From NCBI GenBank assembly GCA_027294185.1, contig JAPUME010000099.1:1-5141 (forward strand): DNA of 5,141 nucleotides, given 5' to 3'. A program made the translations under genes and the position numbers. The notes below the pieces were generated by a model, which was not told the origin of the DNA, made no database searches, and worked only from the letters and a program-made list of their open reading frames with translations. Shown one piece after another: positions 1 through 4,810 of the stretch (position 1 is the first letter of the stretch; the number at the start of each line of letters is the position of its first letter). This DNA comes from Acidobacteriota bacterium (lineage in GTDB: Bacteria; Acidobacteriota; Terriglobia; UBA7540; JAPUME01).

Positions 1-1
1 T

Positions 2-118
2 ATTATCCACTGGTTTCGGCCCGTCGTCAATAGGGGGGCAACCTACGCCGACCCTGTGGAAGTCTTCCTCGACAATATTACCCTCGACATCCAAGGCTTT
101 GCGCATGAATCGAAATGA
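2..118 (+). CDS. 3' end of an unidentified gene (partial, 38 codons)
   Basis: The frame beginning at base 2 is open from the window edge to a TGA at 116-118 and encodes 38 residues. Near its end it reads ADPVEVFLDNITLDI. The pattern of alternating hydrophobic residues followed by 'F-L-D-N-I-T-L' resembles the last strands of beta-sandwich (jelly-roll) domains seen in carbohydrate-binding and lectin-like modules, but 38 residues are too few to assign a family. Codons in this frame favour G/C at the third position (26 of 38), as in the neighbours. The antisense frame in the same phase is also open (ATG at 106 reading toward base 1), so the coding strand is not certain. I prefer the plus strand because the peptide looks like folded-protein sequence and the antisense start has no Shine-Dalgarno site. 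The rest of the gene lies outside the window. Confidence 0.4.
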   Translation: MIHWFRPVVNRGATYADPVEVFLDNITLDIQGFAHESK

Positions 119-224
119 ATGGGTTTTTTTGGCGGGAGCCATCTTGGGGAGAGTCGGGCGGCCGCTCTTCCCTGAGTTCGCCACTTCCCCGCCGATTTGA
201 GAATTTGAGCCAATCTCACATTAA

Positions 225-242
225 GGGGTTGCGGGCAACCCC
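225..242 (+). repeat. Hairpin 1 of the lipoprotein-gene leader
   Basis: The arms GGGGTTGC (225-232) and GCAACCCC (235-242) are perfectly complementary. They form an 8-bp stem with a 2-base gap, or 7 bp with a CGGG tetraloop. No T-run follows, so it is not a typical intrinsic terminator. It could still end or protect the upstream transcript, or act in the leader of the next gene. The same arm sequences recur at 306-322. Confidence 0.6.
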
Positions 243-251
243 CTGAATGAG

Positions 252-277
252 TTAGAAATCTAGGGTAATTCTAAAAT
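252..277 (+). promoter_or_regulatory. Dyad TTAGAA-N11-TTCTAA overlapping a possible -10 element
   Basis: TTAGAA (252-257) and TTCTAA (269-274) form an inverted repeat 11 bases apart. The right half overlaps TAAAAT (272-277), which matches five of six bases of a sigma-70 -10 hexamer. No convincing -35 hexamer lies 16-18 bases upstream, which would suit an activator-dependent promoter, or the match may be chance. The 225-bp stretch 119-343 holds no gene I can support; this is the best promoter-like site in it. Confidence 0.2.
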
Positions 278-305
278 CAATCAGGCACTTTTGGGGAATA
301 TCATG

Positions 306-322
306 CAACCCCGGCGGGGTTG
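306..322 (+). repeat. Hairpin 2 of the lipoprotein-gene leader
   Basis: CAACCCC (306-312) and GGGGTTG (316-322) form a perfect 7-bp stem around a GGC loop. The 8-mer GCAACCCC at 305-312 repeats 235-242 exactly 70 bp downstream. The hairpin ends 21 bases before the ATG at 344. It swallows the TTG at 320 that would otherwise be a more upstream start, which argues against using that TTG. Confidence 0.6.
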
Positions 323-343
323 AGAAAATCTGCGGGTGGTGAC

Positions 344-1372
344 ATGCAAATCTGGGCGCGGTGTTTGCTGATTTTGGTAACGTTGGGCATCCTGCCCTCG
401 TGTCAAAAATCCTACCATGAAGAGAATGAAACCTATTACCTGGTAGGGATGAACCTTGAAAACCCTTACTGGCAGGAAGTCCAGCGAGGGTTCAAATCGG
501 GGGTCAGCTCGCTCGGCTTCGAGGTCAATTGGGAGGTCGTGGGTCCCCCCGTCTACGATGTCGAGGAGCAGCTTCAGGCCTTTCGCGGGGCAGTGGCCCG
601 GCGGCCGGCCGGCATTCTCGTATCCCCTGGCATTGCAGATGCCTTCACTGAGCCGATCAACCAGGCGATTGAACAGGGTATTCCTGTCATCTGCATCGAC
701 TCGGATGCGCCCGATAGCCGGCGCATAACCTTCATCGGCACCGATAATTATGAGGCAGGCTTGCAGGGGGGAGAACTGGCGCTCCAACTGCTCGATGCCA
801 AACTTAAGAACCGCAGAATTCGAAGGGTAAATGTAATTCTGCTGACCATTCCCGGCCAATTAAACCTGGATGAACGCGTTCGCGGCTACCGTGAGGCACT
901 GGGCCGCAACCGGAAAATCAATCTCATGGCTGTCCTGGACGACGAAGGACAGGTCCAGAAGGCCTATGACGCCATTACAGCGCTTTTGGTTCAGGAAGGG
1001 GAACCCATCGACGCCATCATCGCCGTCGAGGCCTCGGGGGGCCAGGGAGCCGCTGATTCACTCTACACGATCGACATGCACGGGAAAATCCCCATTATCG
1101 CGATGGACAAGAACCCTCTGACGCTTGATTGGATCGAACGCGGCGGGATAGCCGCCACCATTTCCCAGAAGCCCTATACCATGGGTTTCTACGGGGTCAA
1201 ACTGCTCGATGACCTGCACCACAACGCCGTCCGGCAGTTTACCGACTGGCGCACTGCGCCCGTCTACCCGGTGCCTTCCAACGTCGACACCGGCACGGCC
1301 ATCGTGAACAAGGAGAATCTCCAAGCCTTCCGCGATGCCTTGCCGCCGCCGCCCGGCCCGTTGAGCATGTAG
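344..1372 (+). CDS. Periplasmic sugar-binding-type lipoprotein (RbsB-like, Peripl_BP_4)
   Basis: This is a predicted membrane-anchored substrate-binding protein of the ribose/galactose type (type I periplasmic fold), 342 residues. Residues 1-20 form a short lipoprotein signal: a basic Arg6, a hydrophobic core, then L-P-S-C with the lipidated Cys at 20 (Pro at -2 is unusual). Family hallmarks are a first strand and helix NLENPYWQEVQRGF (37-50), ILVSPGIAD (91-99), CIDSDAPDSRR (117-127) running into FIGTDNYEAG (130-139), IIAMD (251-255), and ISQKPYTMGFYGVKLL (273-288), where Gln275 sits where RbsB-like proteins contact ligand. A Pro-rich tail ends the protein. ATG 344 is chosen over TTG 320 because it is preceded by a GGTGG-type ribosome site and gives a clean signal peptide; TTG lies inside a hairpin and has no such site. 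No permease or ATPase gene accompanies it here. The ligand could be a pentose, hexose, polyol or autoinducer-like sugar; the sequence does not decide. Confidence 0.87.
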   Translation: MQIWARCLLILVTLGILPSCQKSYHEENETYYLVGMNLENPYWQEVQRGFKSGVSSLGFEVNWEVVGPPVYDVEEQLQAFRGAVARRPAGILVSPGIADAFTEPINQAIEQGIPVICIDSDAPDSRRITFIGTDNYEAGLQGGELALQLLDAKLKNRRIRRVNVILLTIPGQLNLDERVRGYREALGRNRKINLMAVLDDEGQVQKAYDAITALLVQEGEPIDAIIAVEASGGQGAADSLYTIDMHGKIPIIAMDKNPLTLDWIERGGIAATISQKPYTMGFYGVKLLDDLHHNAVRQFTDWRTAPVYPVPSNVDTGTAIVNKENLQAFRDALPPPPGPLSM

Positions 1373-1404
1373 TCCGGCCGGAAATCGGACCGCTTTTGAC
1401 ACCC

Positions 1405-1440
1405 GACGGCCTCTGCTGAAACCGGAGGCCGTCTTGTTCT
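1405..1440 (+). terminator. Intrinsic terminator after the lipoprotein gene
   Basis: GACGGCCTC (1405-1413) pairs perfectly with GAGGCCGTC (1425-1433), a 9-bp GC-rich stem with an 11-base loop. TTGTTCT follows immediately. It starts 33 bases after the stop at 1372 and marks the end of the transcript. The T-run is interrupted, so termination may be partial. Confidence 0.75.
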
Positions 1441-1536
1441 ACCCTCCAGGAACTTGTCCCACCCAATCTCCAGGACATTTTTTCAATGCGAAATCCTGCG
1501 ACTCAATTCTCTGCTTGGGTTCGAACTCCTTACGCT

Positions 1537-1590
1537 TGTACCGGATAACCGGGCGCGGAAAGTCCTAGTAGATTTTTTTATCCGGTGTAG
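1537..1590 (+). repeat. Long-range inverted repeat ACCGGATAA / TTATCCGGT upstream of the porin
   Basis: Bases 1540-1548 and 1578-1586 are perfect 9-bp inverted copies separated by 29 bases. Outside them, 1536-1539 and 1587-1590 could add three G-U pairs and one A-U pair if transcribed, giving up to a 13-bp stem. A T-run (1573-1579) overlaps the start of the right arm. It could be a paired operator site or an RNA hairpin. The gene-free stretch 1373-1713 otherwise holds the terminator at 1405, an 8-bp direct repeat CTCCAGGA (1444 and 1468), the weak promoter at 1604 and the leader hairpin at 1652. Confidence 0.35.
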
Positions 1591-1603
1591 TAGTTTTATT
1601 TGC

Positions 1604-1632
1604 TTGACCGATTTTCCAGGGGACCCTAAGGT
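1604..1632 (+). promoter_or_regulatory. Weak sigma-70 promoter candidate for the porin gene
   Basis: TTGACC (1604-1609) is a good -35 hexamer (five of six). At the ideal 17-base spacing lies TAAGGT (1627-1632), which matches only three of six -10 positions. An AT-rich stretch with a T-run lies upstream. If used, transcription would begin near 1639, giving a leader of about 75 bases that contains the hairpin at 1652-1686. Confidence 0.3.
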
Positions 1633-1651
1633 GAAGGTGGTGGTAGTTGAA

Positions 1652-1686
1652 GCCTGAATTTAGGACTGCAAGAGTTCGCTTCAGGC
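1652..1686 (+). promoter_or_regulatory. Leader hairpin next to the porin ribosome binding site
   Basis: GCCTGAA (1652-1658) and TTCAGGC (1680-1686) are perfect inverted copies around a 21-base loop. The right arm ends four bases before the purine-rich ribosome site GGAGGAG (1691-1697), so folding, or binding of an RNA or protein to it, could affect porin translation. Control through leader structure and small RNAs is common for porins in general, but nothing here identifies a specific regulator. Confidence 0.35.
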
Positions 1687-1713
1687 GGTGGGAGGAGAAA
1701 GGTCGTATGAAAG

Positions 1714-3048
1714 ATGAACGTCCGAACCTCCCTGACAGGTGCTTTGTGCGCCTGCATATTGTTCTTATTTGCATTCACTCCCTACGCACGCGGTGAGGAA
1801 GCCGCATCGCCTCCTCCACCGCTCTCACCCGCCGAGCTTGCGGCGCGCCTGGAAACTCTCAAGGCAGAAATGGCGCGGCTCGAGCACTCTCTGACCATGA
1901 TGGACGAGGGGATTCCCGCGTCCAGGGCGGAAGCCTCCGTGGCAGAGATGCCCGCTTCCGCCCCAGCCTCGCCTCCAGCGCCGGCCCCCCCTGAGCCTGC
2001 GCAGGATGCAGACTCTTCCACCAAGCTTCCGCCGGTTCTGAACTTTCTGAGTTCCACCAACATTACCGGCATGGTGGACGGTTACCATCAGTACAACGTC
2101 AACCAGCCCGCGGACCGCATTGCGGGGCTGCGCGCCTTCACAGGGCCTTCAAACGAGATATCTCTGAACATGGCGAAGCTGGCGCTCTCCAAAGCCCCCA
2201 CGACCGACAGCCGCGTGGGGTTCGGGCTCTCCATGGCATTCGGTGAGGCCATCAACGTGGTCAACGGGTCCGAGCTCGGCTTTGCGCAGTATCTGGAGGA
2301 AGCCTACCTATCCTATATGGTCAACGAGAAGTTCCAGGTGGACTTCGGAAAGTGGGTCACGCCGATCGGCGCGGAGGTCATCGAATCGAATGGCAACTGG
2401 AACTATTCCCGCGGCCTGTTGTTCACCTGGGCCATCCCGTTCTATCACTATGGTCTCCGGGCGAACTACGCGATCAACGACAAGACCTGGGTCACGGCGC
2501 ACTTGGCCAACGGGTGGAACAACGTCGTGGAGAACAACTCGGGCAAAACCTTCGCCCTTCAGGTGGGATTCAGCCCGACGGAAAAGATCAGCGTGGTGCA
2601 GAACTACATCGTCGGCCCCGAGATGTTCAACGCCGGCGCGCTACGCCATCTCCTCGACACCATCGTGACCTACGAATTCAACGATCAACTCTCCTTTATG
2701 GTCAACTACGACTACGGCATGGAGGAGGGCTTTCTGCCGGCCGACCCAAACTCCAAGTGGCAGGGAGTGGCGGGCTATCTCCGCTACGCCTTATCCGACA
2801 AAGCCGCCGTCGCCTCGCGTCTGGAGTGGTTTCAGGACGACGACGCCTGGTCCACCGGTGTCAGCCAACAGGTGAAGGAATTCACCCAAACCTTCGAGTA
2901 TGAGCTTGCCGACGGGCTGATGACCCGGTTCGAAATTCGGCGAGATTGGTCCACCGAGCCCTTCTTCTTGAAGAACACCGGCTCGTTCGTTCAGAACCAG
3001 ACCACCTTCATCCTCGGTTTGACCTACTCGTTCGACGCAAGCGAATAG
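1714..3048 (+). CDS. Outer-membrane beta-barrel porin, OmpL-like BBP2 family
   Basis: This is a predicted outer-membrane channel for small solutes, 444 residues. Residues 1-27 are a Sec signal peptide with likely cleavage after A-R-G. Residues 37-62 (core AELAARLETLKAEMARLEHS) form a short coiled coil. Residues 67-105 are an Ala/Pro/Glu-rich linker, and the barrel runs from about 113. BBP2 hallmarks are GMVDGYHQYNVNQP (119-132), the EISLNMAKLALSKAPTTDSR stretch, FGKWVTPIGAEVIES (211-225), NWNYSR (228-233), IPFYHYGLRANY (241-252) and GWNNVVENNSGKT (267-279). The C-terminal strand TFILGLTYSF is followed by DASE, whereas many barrels end on the aromatic residue. ATG 1714 is the first possible start because TGA at 1708 closes the frame upstream; AAAGG lies 11 bases before it. 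The gene converges on a glutamine synthetase gene. The family assignment is firm; the transported solute is unknown, and a role in nitrogen uptake is inferred from context only. Confidence 0.92.
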   Translation: MNVRTSLTGALCACILFLFAFTPYARGEEAASPPPPLSPAELAARLETLKAEMARLEHSLTMMDEGIPASRAEASVAEMPASAPASPPAPAPPEPAQDADSSTKLPPVLNFLSSTNITGMVDGYHQYNVNQPADRIAGLRAFTGPSNEISLNMAKLALSKAPTTDSRVGFGLSMAFGEAINVVNGSELGFAQYLEEAYLSYMVNEKFQVDFGKWVTPIGAEVIESNGNWNYSRGLLFTWAIPFYHYGLRANYAINDKTWVTAHLANGWNNVVENNSGKTFALQVGFSPTEKISVVQNYIVGPEMFNAGALRHLLDTIVTYEFNDQLSFMVNYDYGMEEGFLPADPNSKWQGVAGYLRYALSDKAAVASRLEWFQDDDAWSTGVSQQVKEFTQTFEYELADGLMTRFEIRRDWSTEPFFLKNTGSFVQNQTTFILGLTYSFDASE

Positions 3049-3083
3049 CGCCGGTAGCACTCACCCGAATCAAAGCTATGCCA

Positions 3084-3116
3084 GCTTGCCCATCTCCCCC
3101 CAGGTGATGGGCAGGC
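3084..3116. terminator. GC-rich hairpin between convergent genes, possible terminator
   Basis: GCTTGCCCATC (3084-3094) pairs with GATGGGCAGGC (3106-3116) over 11 bp with a single non-Watson-Crick pair (U-G read on the plus strand, A-C on the minus) and an 11-base C-rich loop. It lies in the 109-bp gap between the porin stop and the stop of the minus-strand glutamine synthetase gene. Neither side has a strong T-run, so termination in either direction is uncertain. TGGGCAGG is repeated at 3123-3130 and could compete for the left arm. Confidence 0.45.
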
Positions 3117-3157
3117 AATGGGTGGGCAGGAGTAATCTTGAAATGTTTTAGGGGAAA

Positions 3158-4492
3158 TCAGTAGGTGGCGAGATACTTTTCCAGCTCCCAGGGGTGGACC
3201 TGCTTCGTGTATTCGATCCAAAGGGAGTTATGAGCTTCGAGCAGGTGCCGGTAAATTTCCTTCCCCAGGGCCTCCCGAAGCAATTTGTCCTTCTGAAAGG
3301 CGCGAGTCGCCTCATGCAGGTCAATCGGCAGCGGGTCAACGCTCAGCCGACCCCGTTCCCGCGCGCTCATCCCGTAGATGTCCTTGTTGACCGGGGGCCC
3401 GGGATCTATCTGATTCTTGATTCCCACAAGCCCGGCCTTAAGAATCACCGCCAGGGCCAGATAGGGGTTGCAGGCCGGATCCGGGCTTCGCACCTCGCAG
3501 CGGGCCGAGGTGGTATGCCCGGGCGGCACCCGCACCAGCGGGTTGACGTTCTGCTCGGACCAGACCGAATGCGTCGGCGCTTCAAACCCGGCAATCAGCC
3601 GCTTGTAGGAATTGATCAGAGGATTGGTCACCAGCGTATAACCCCGCGCATGCCGCAGCAGGCCTCCCACAAAGTACAACCCCACCTGGCTCAGGCCCGT
3701 CTGCCCTTCGGAGACCGCGAAGGCGTTCTCTTCCCCCCGCTTCAGATATAGGTGAAGGTGCATTCCCGAGCCTTCCTTACCGAAAATCGGCTTGGGCATG
3801 AACGTGGCATGAAGTCCGTGCGAAAGCGCCACACGGCGCGCAATCACCCGGAAGGTCCCGATGTTGTCGGCGGTTTGAACTGCCTCACAGAAGGGGAGAT
3901 CGACTTCGTGTTGGCCGGGAGAGATTTCGTGGTGAACCGCCTCGGCCTCAATCCCCAGCGCGCTTAACGTCTTGATGATGCCCCGACGCGCCTGATCTCC
4001 CTGATCCAGTGCGGCCAGGTCGAAATAGCTCCCCGTGTCGCGTGTTTGCGTGGTGGGCTCGTCGTCAGGATTCCTCTGGAAAAGAAAGAATTCGATTTCG
4101 GGAGCTACCATGAACTGGAAGCCCATCTCGGAGGCCTCCTCCAGCACTTTCTTCAGGCGGCTGCGGGGACAGACCTCAAACGGCGTGTGGTCCAGCTTCT
4201 GGATGTCACACACTACCCGGGCCATCTTTGGTCCCCCAGGAACTTCCTCGAATACCCGGAGCGTATCGAGGTCCGGGGTCAGCAGAAGGTCTGATTCCGC
4301 CCCCCGGGCAAACCCCTGCAGTGAAGAACCGTCAAAGATAACCCCACCTCCCAGAGCCGGCTCGAACTGGCTTTGTGGAACCTCGACGTCCTTGATGGAC
4401 CCCAACAAGTCGGTGAATTGGAGGCGGAGAAACTCCACAGACTCTTTCTTTAACAGCTTCAGGGCCCCGCCCATTTTGGCATGGGTCGCCAT
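3158..4492 (-). CDS. Type I glutamine synthetase family protein, GSI-alpha type, with altered active-site residues
   Basis: Family reaction: glutamate + ammonia + ATP to glutamine in the cytoplasm, by a dodecamer with active sites between subunits. The product is 444 residues, the length of B. subtilis GlnA. In order: FTDLLG (26-31), DGSS (54-57), metal-ligand acids in PEIEFFLF (131-138), HHEISPGQHE (187-196), GSGMHLH (241-247), NSYKRL (294-299), GFEAP (302-306; Glu304), ARCEVRSPDPACNPY (330-344) and a C-terminal HPWELEKYLATY. The adenylylation motif NLYDLP is absent (here KDIYGMS), and Arg63 matches the feedback-control Arg62 of B. subtilis, so it groups with GSI-alpha. Two changes stand out: Val316 replaces the catalytic Arg of 'NRS', and Glu240 replaces the Asn before GSGMH. 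The ATG at 4492 is preceded by GGAGGT at 10 bases. A 34-codon longer frame to 4594 would give an atypical N-terminus. It could be a working synthetase or another gamma-glutamyl ligase, so no gene symbol is given. Confidence 0.93.
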   Translation of the reverse strand: MATHAKMGGALKLLKKESVEFLRLQFTDLLGSIKDVEVPQSQFEPALGGGVIFDGSSLQGFARGAESDLLLTPDLDTLRVFEEVPGGPKMARVVCDIQKLDHTPFEVCPRSRLKKVLEEASEMGFQFMVAPEIEFFLFQRNPDDEPTTQTRDTGSYFDLAALDQGDQARRGIIKTLSALGIEAEAVHHEISPGQHEVDLPFCEAVQTADNIGTFRVIARRVALSHGLHATFMPKPIFGKEGSGMHLHLYLKRGEENAFAVSEGQTGLSQVGLYFVGGLLRHARGYTLVTNPLINSYKRLIAGFEAPTHSVWSEQNVNPLVRVPPGHTTSARCEVRSPDPACNPYLALAVILKAGLVGIKNQIDPGPPVNKDIYGMSARERGRLSVDPLPIDLHEATRAFQKDKLLREALGKEIYRHLLEAHNSLWIEYTKQVHPWELEKYLATY

Positions 4493-4502
4493 AAATCCAA
4501 CC

Positions 4503-4508
4503 ACCTCC
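4503..4508 (-). promoter_or_regulatory. Ribosome binding site that fixes the start at 4492
   Basis: On the minus strand this reads GGAGGT, within GGGAGGTGG, ten bases before the ATG at 4492. It decides the start against the upstream in-frame ATG at 4594, which would add 34 residues unlike any glutamine synthetase N-terminus. Confidence 0.8.
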
Positions 4509-4552
4509 CAGCTTCCCAATCGCTGAGTCCCATGTTTCGCATAACCGGCACT

Positions 4553-4568
4553 ATTTTGCAAGCAAAAT
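4553..4568. promoter_or_regulatory. 16-bp palindrome ATTTTGC-AA-GCAAAAT, candidate operator
   Basis: Two perfect 7-bp arms flank an AA centre, 61-76 bases upstream of the minus-strand start, where an operator or promoter would lie. The related heptamer GTAAAAT follows at 4571-4577 and a further ATTTTGC at 4585-4591, so four half-site-like units lie within 39 bp, the first three stepping by 9 bp. The pattern does not match the NtrC, NtcA, or GlnR/TnrA consensus sites I know. No clear sigma-70 promoter could be picked for the minus-strand gene; TTGCTT (4565-4560) with TATGCG 16 bases on is a poor candidate overlapping this site. Confidence 0.45.
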
Positions 4569-4601
4569 GCGTAAAATAGGATGGATTTTGCCATTATGAG
4601 A

Positions 4602-4629
4602 TTTTTTTATTGCAACTATTCATTTTTTT
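4602..4629. other. Phased T7 tracts (possible intrinsic DNA bend)
   Basis: Two T7 runs, 4602-4608 and 4623-4629, start exactly 21 bp apart, which is two helical turns, so any bending would add up. The downstream run lies 24-30 bases upstream of the TTGACA of the plus-strand promoter and could also act as an UP-like element. Shorter A/T tracts continue on both sides. Confidence 0.4.
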
Positions 4630-4652
4630 GATAGCAGTTCCGCAGTTTTCGC

Positions 4653-4681
4653 TTGACACCCCTCCACGATATACGCAGAAT
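4653..4681 (+). promoter_or_regulatory. Sigma-70-type promoter for the second glutamine synthetase gene
   Basis: A consensus -35 hexamer TTGACA (4653-4658) is followed at 17 bases by CAGAAT (4676-4681), which matches four of six -10 positions. T-rich DNA lies upstream. Transcription would start near 4688, leaving a leader of roughly 135 bases before ATG 4823. This is the best promoter in the window. Confidence 0.6.
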
Positions 4682-4685
4682 GCAC

Positions 4686-4772
4686 TGGCGGCGTTGAGAC
4701 CGGCTCACAGGGCGAACCTAATGAAGTCGCCGCCACCCGCTGGTCTGCCAAACCGGGGTAAATCTTTCGGTT
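4686..4772 (+). promoter_or_regulatory. Potentially folded 5' leader of the second glutamine synthetase mRNA
   Basis: TGGCGGCG (4686-4693) pairs perfectly with CGCCGCCA (4728-4735), an 8-bp stem at the predicted mRNA 5' end. Inside its loop, TGAG (4695-4698) can pair with CTCA (4704-4707). GGCGA (4711-4715) could instead pair with TCGCC (4727-4731), which is exclusive with the main stem. A second element pairs AACCG (4751-4755) with CGGTT (4768-4772). It does not resemble the cyanobacterial glnA glutamine riboswitch as I know it. It may be a regulatory leader or simply GC-rich sequence that happens to pair. Confidence 0.3.
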
Positions 4773-4789
4773 CTCTAAAACCAGTTGAT

Positions 4790-4810
4790 CATTCAGGTTA
4801 ACCATTCAGG
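4790..4810 (+). repeat. Direct repeat CATTCAGG around GGTTAACC
   Basis: CATTCAGG occurs at 4790-4797 and 4803-4810, 13 bp apart. The junction forms the palindrome GGTTAACC (4796-4803). The second copy runs into the ribosome binding site AGGAGG (4808-4813). Confidence 0.5.

Noticed and set aside
105..200. 31-codon frame starting at ATG 105
   Set aside because: It overlaps the end of the left-edge frame, has no Shine-Dalgarno site and gives no recognisable peptide.
320..343. TTG start at 320 adding eight residues to the binding lipoprotein
   Set aside because: It has no ribosome binding site, lies inside a 7-bp hairpin, and would weaken the lipoprotein signal. ATG 344 is better on all counts.
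1444..1475. Direct repeat CTCCAGGA, 24 bp apart
   Set aside because: Two imperfectly placed octamers in a spacer are within chance expectation, and no symmetry or promoter relation was seen.
1516..1535. T-arm-like sequence GGGTTCGAACTCC, suggesting a tRNA or tRNA remnant
   Set aside because: Only a 3-bp stem forms around the loop (one pair being G-U), and no acceptor, D or anticodon arms can be drawn.
1454..1657. 67-codon open frame in the gene-free stretch
   Set aside because: It has no ribosome site, an unlikely composition, and runs through the inverted repeat and promoter candidate.
4547..4559. Possible sigma-54 promoter (GG...GC) in the divergent region
   Set aside because: CGGCAC and TTGCA are present, but GG and GC are nine bases apart instead of the strictly required ten, and the leading T is missing.
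4493..4594. 34-codon N-terminal extension of the minus-strand synthetase
   Set aside because: The extension is unlike any family N-terminus and covers the palindrome and spacer DNA. GGAGGT ten bases before 4492 and the family-typical length of 444 favour the shorter form.
4620..4805. 61-codon minus-strand frame between the two synthetase genes
   Set aside because: It spans the TTGACA promoter and leader of the plus-strand gene and shows no protein-like pattern.
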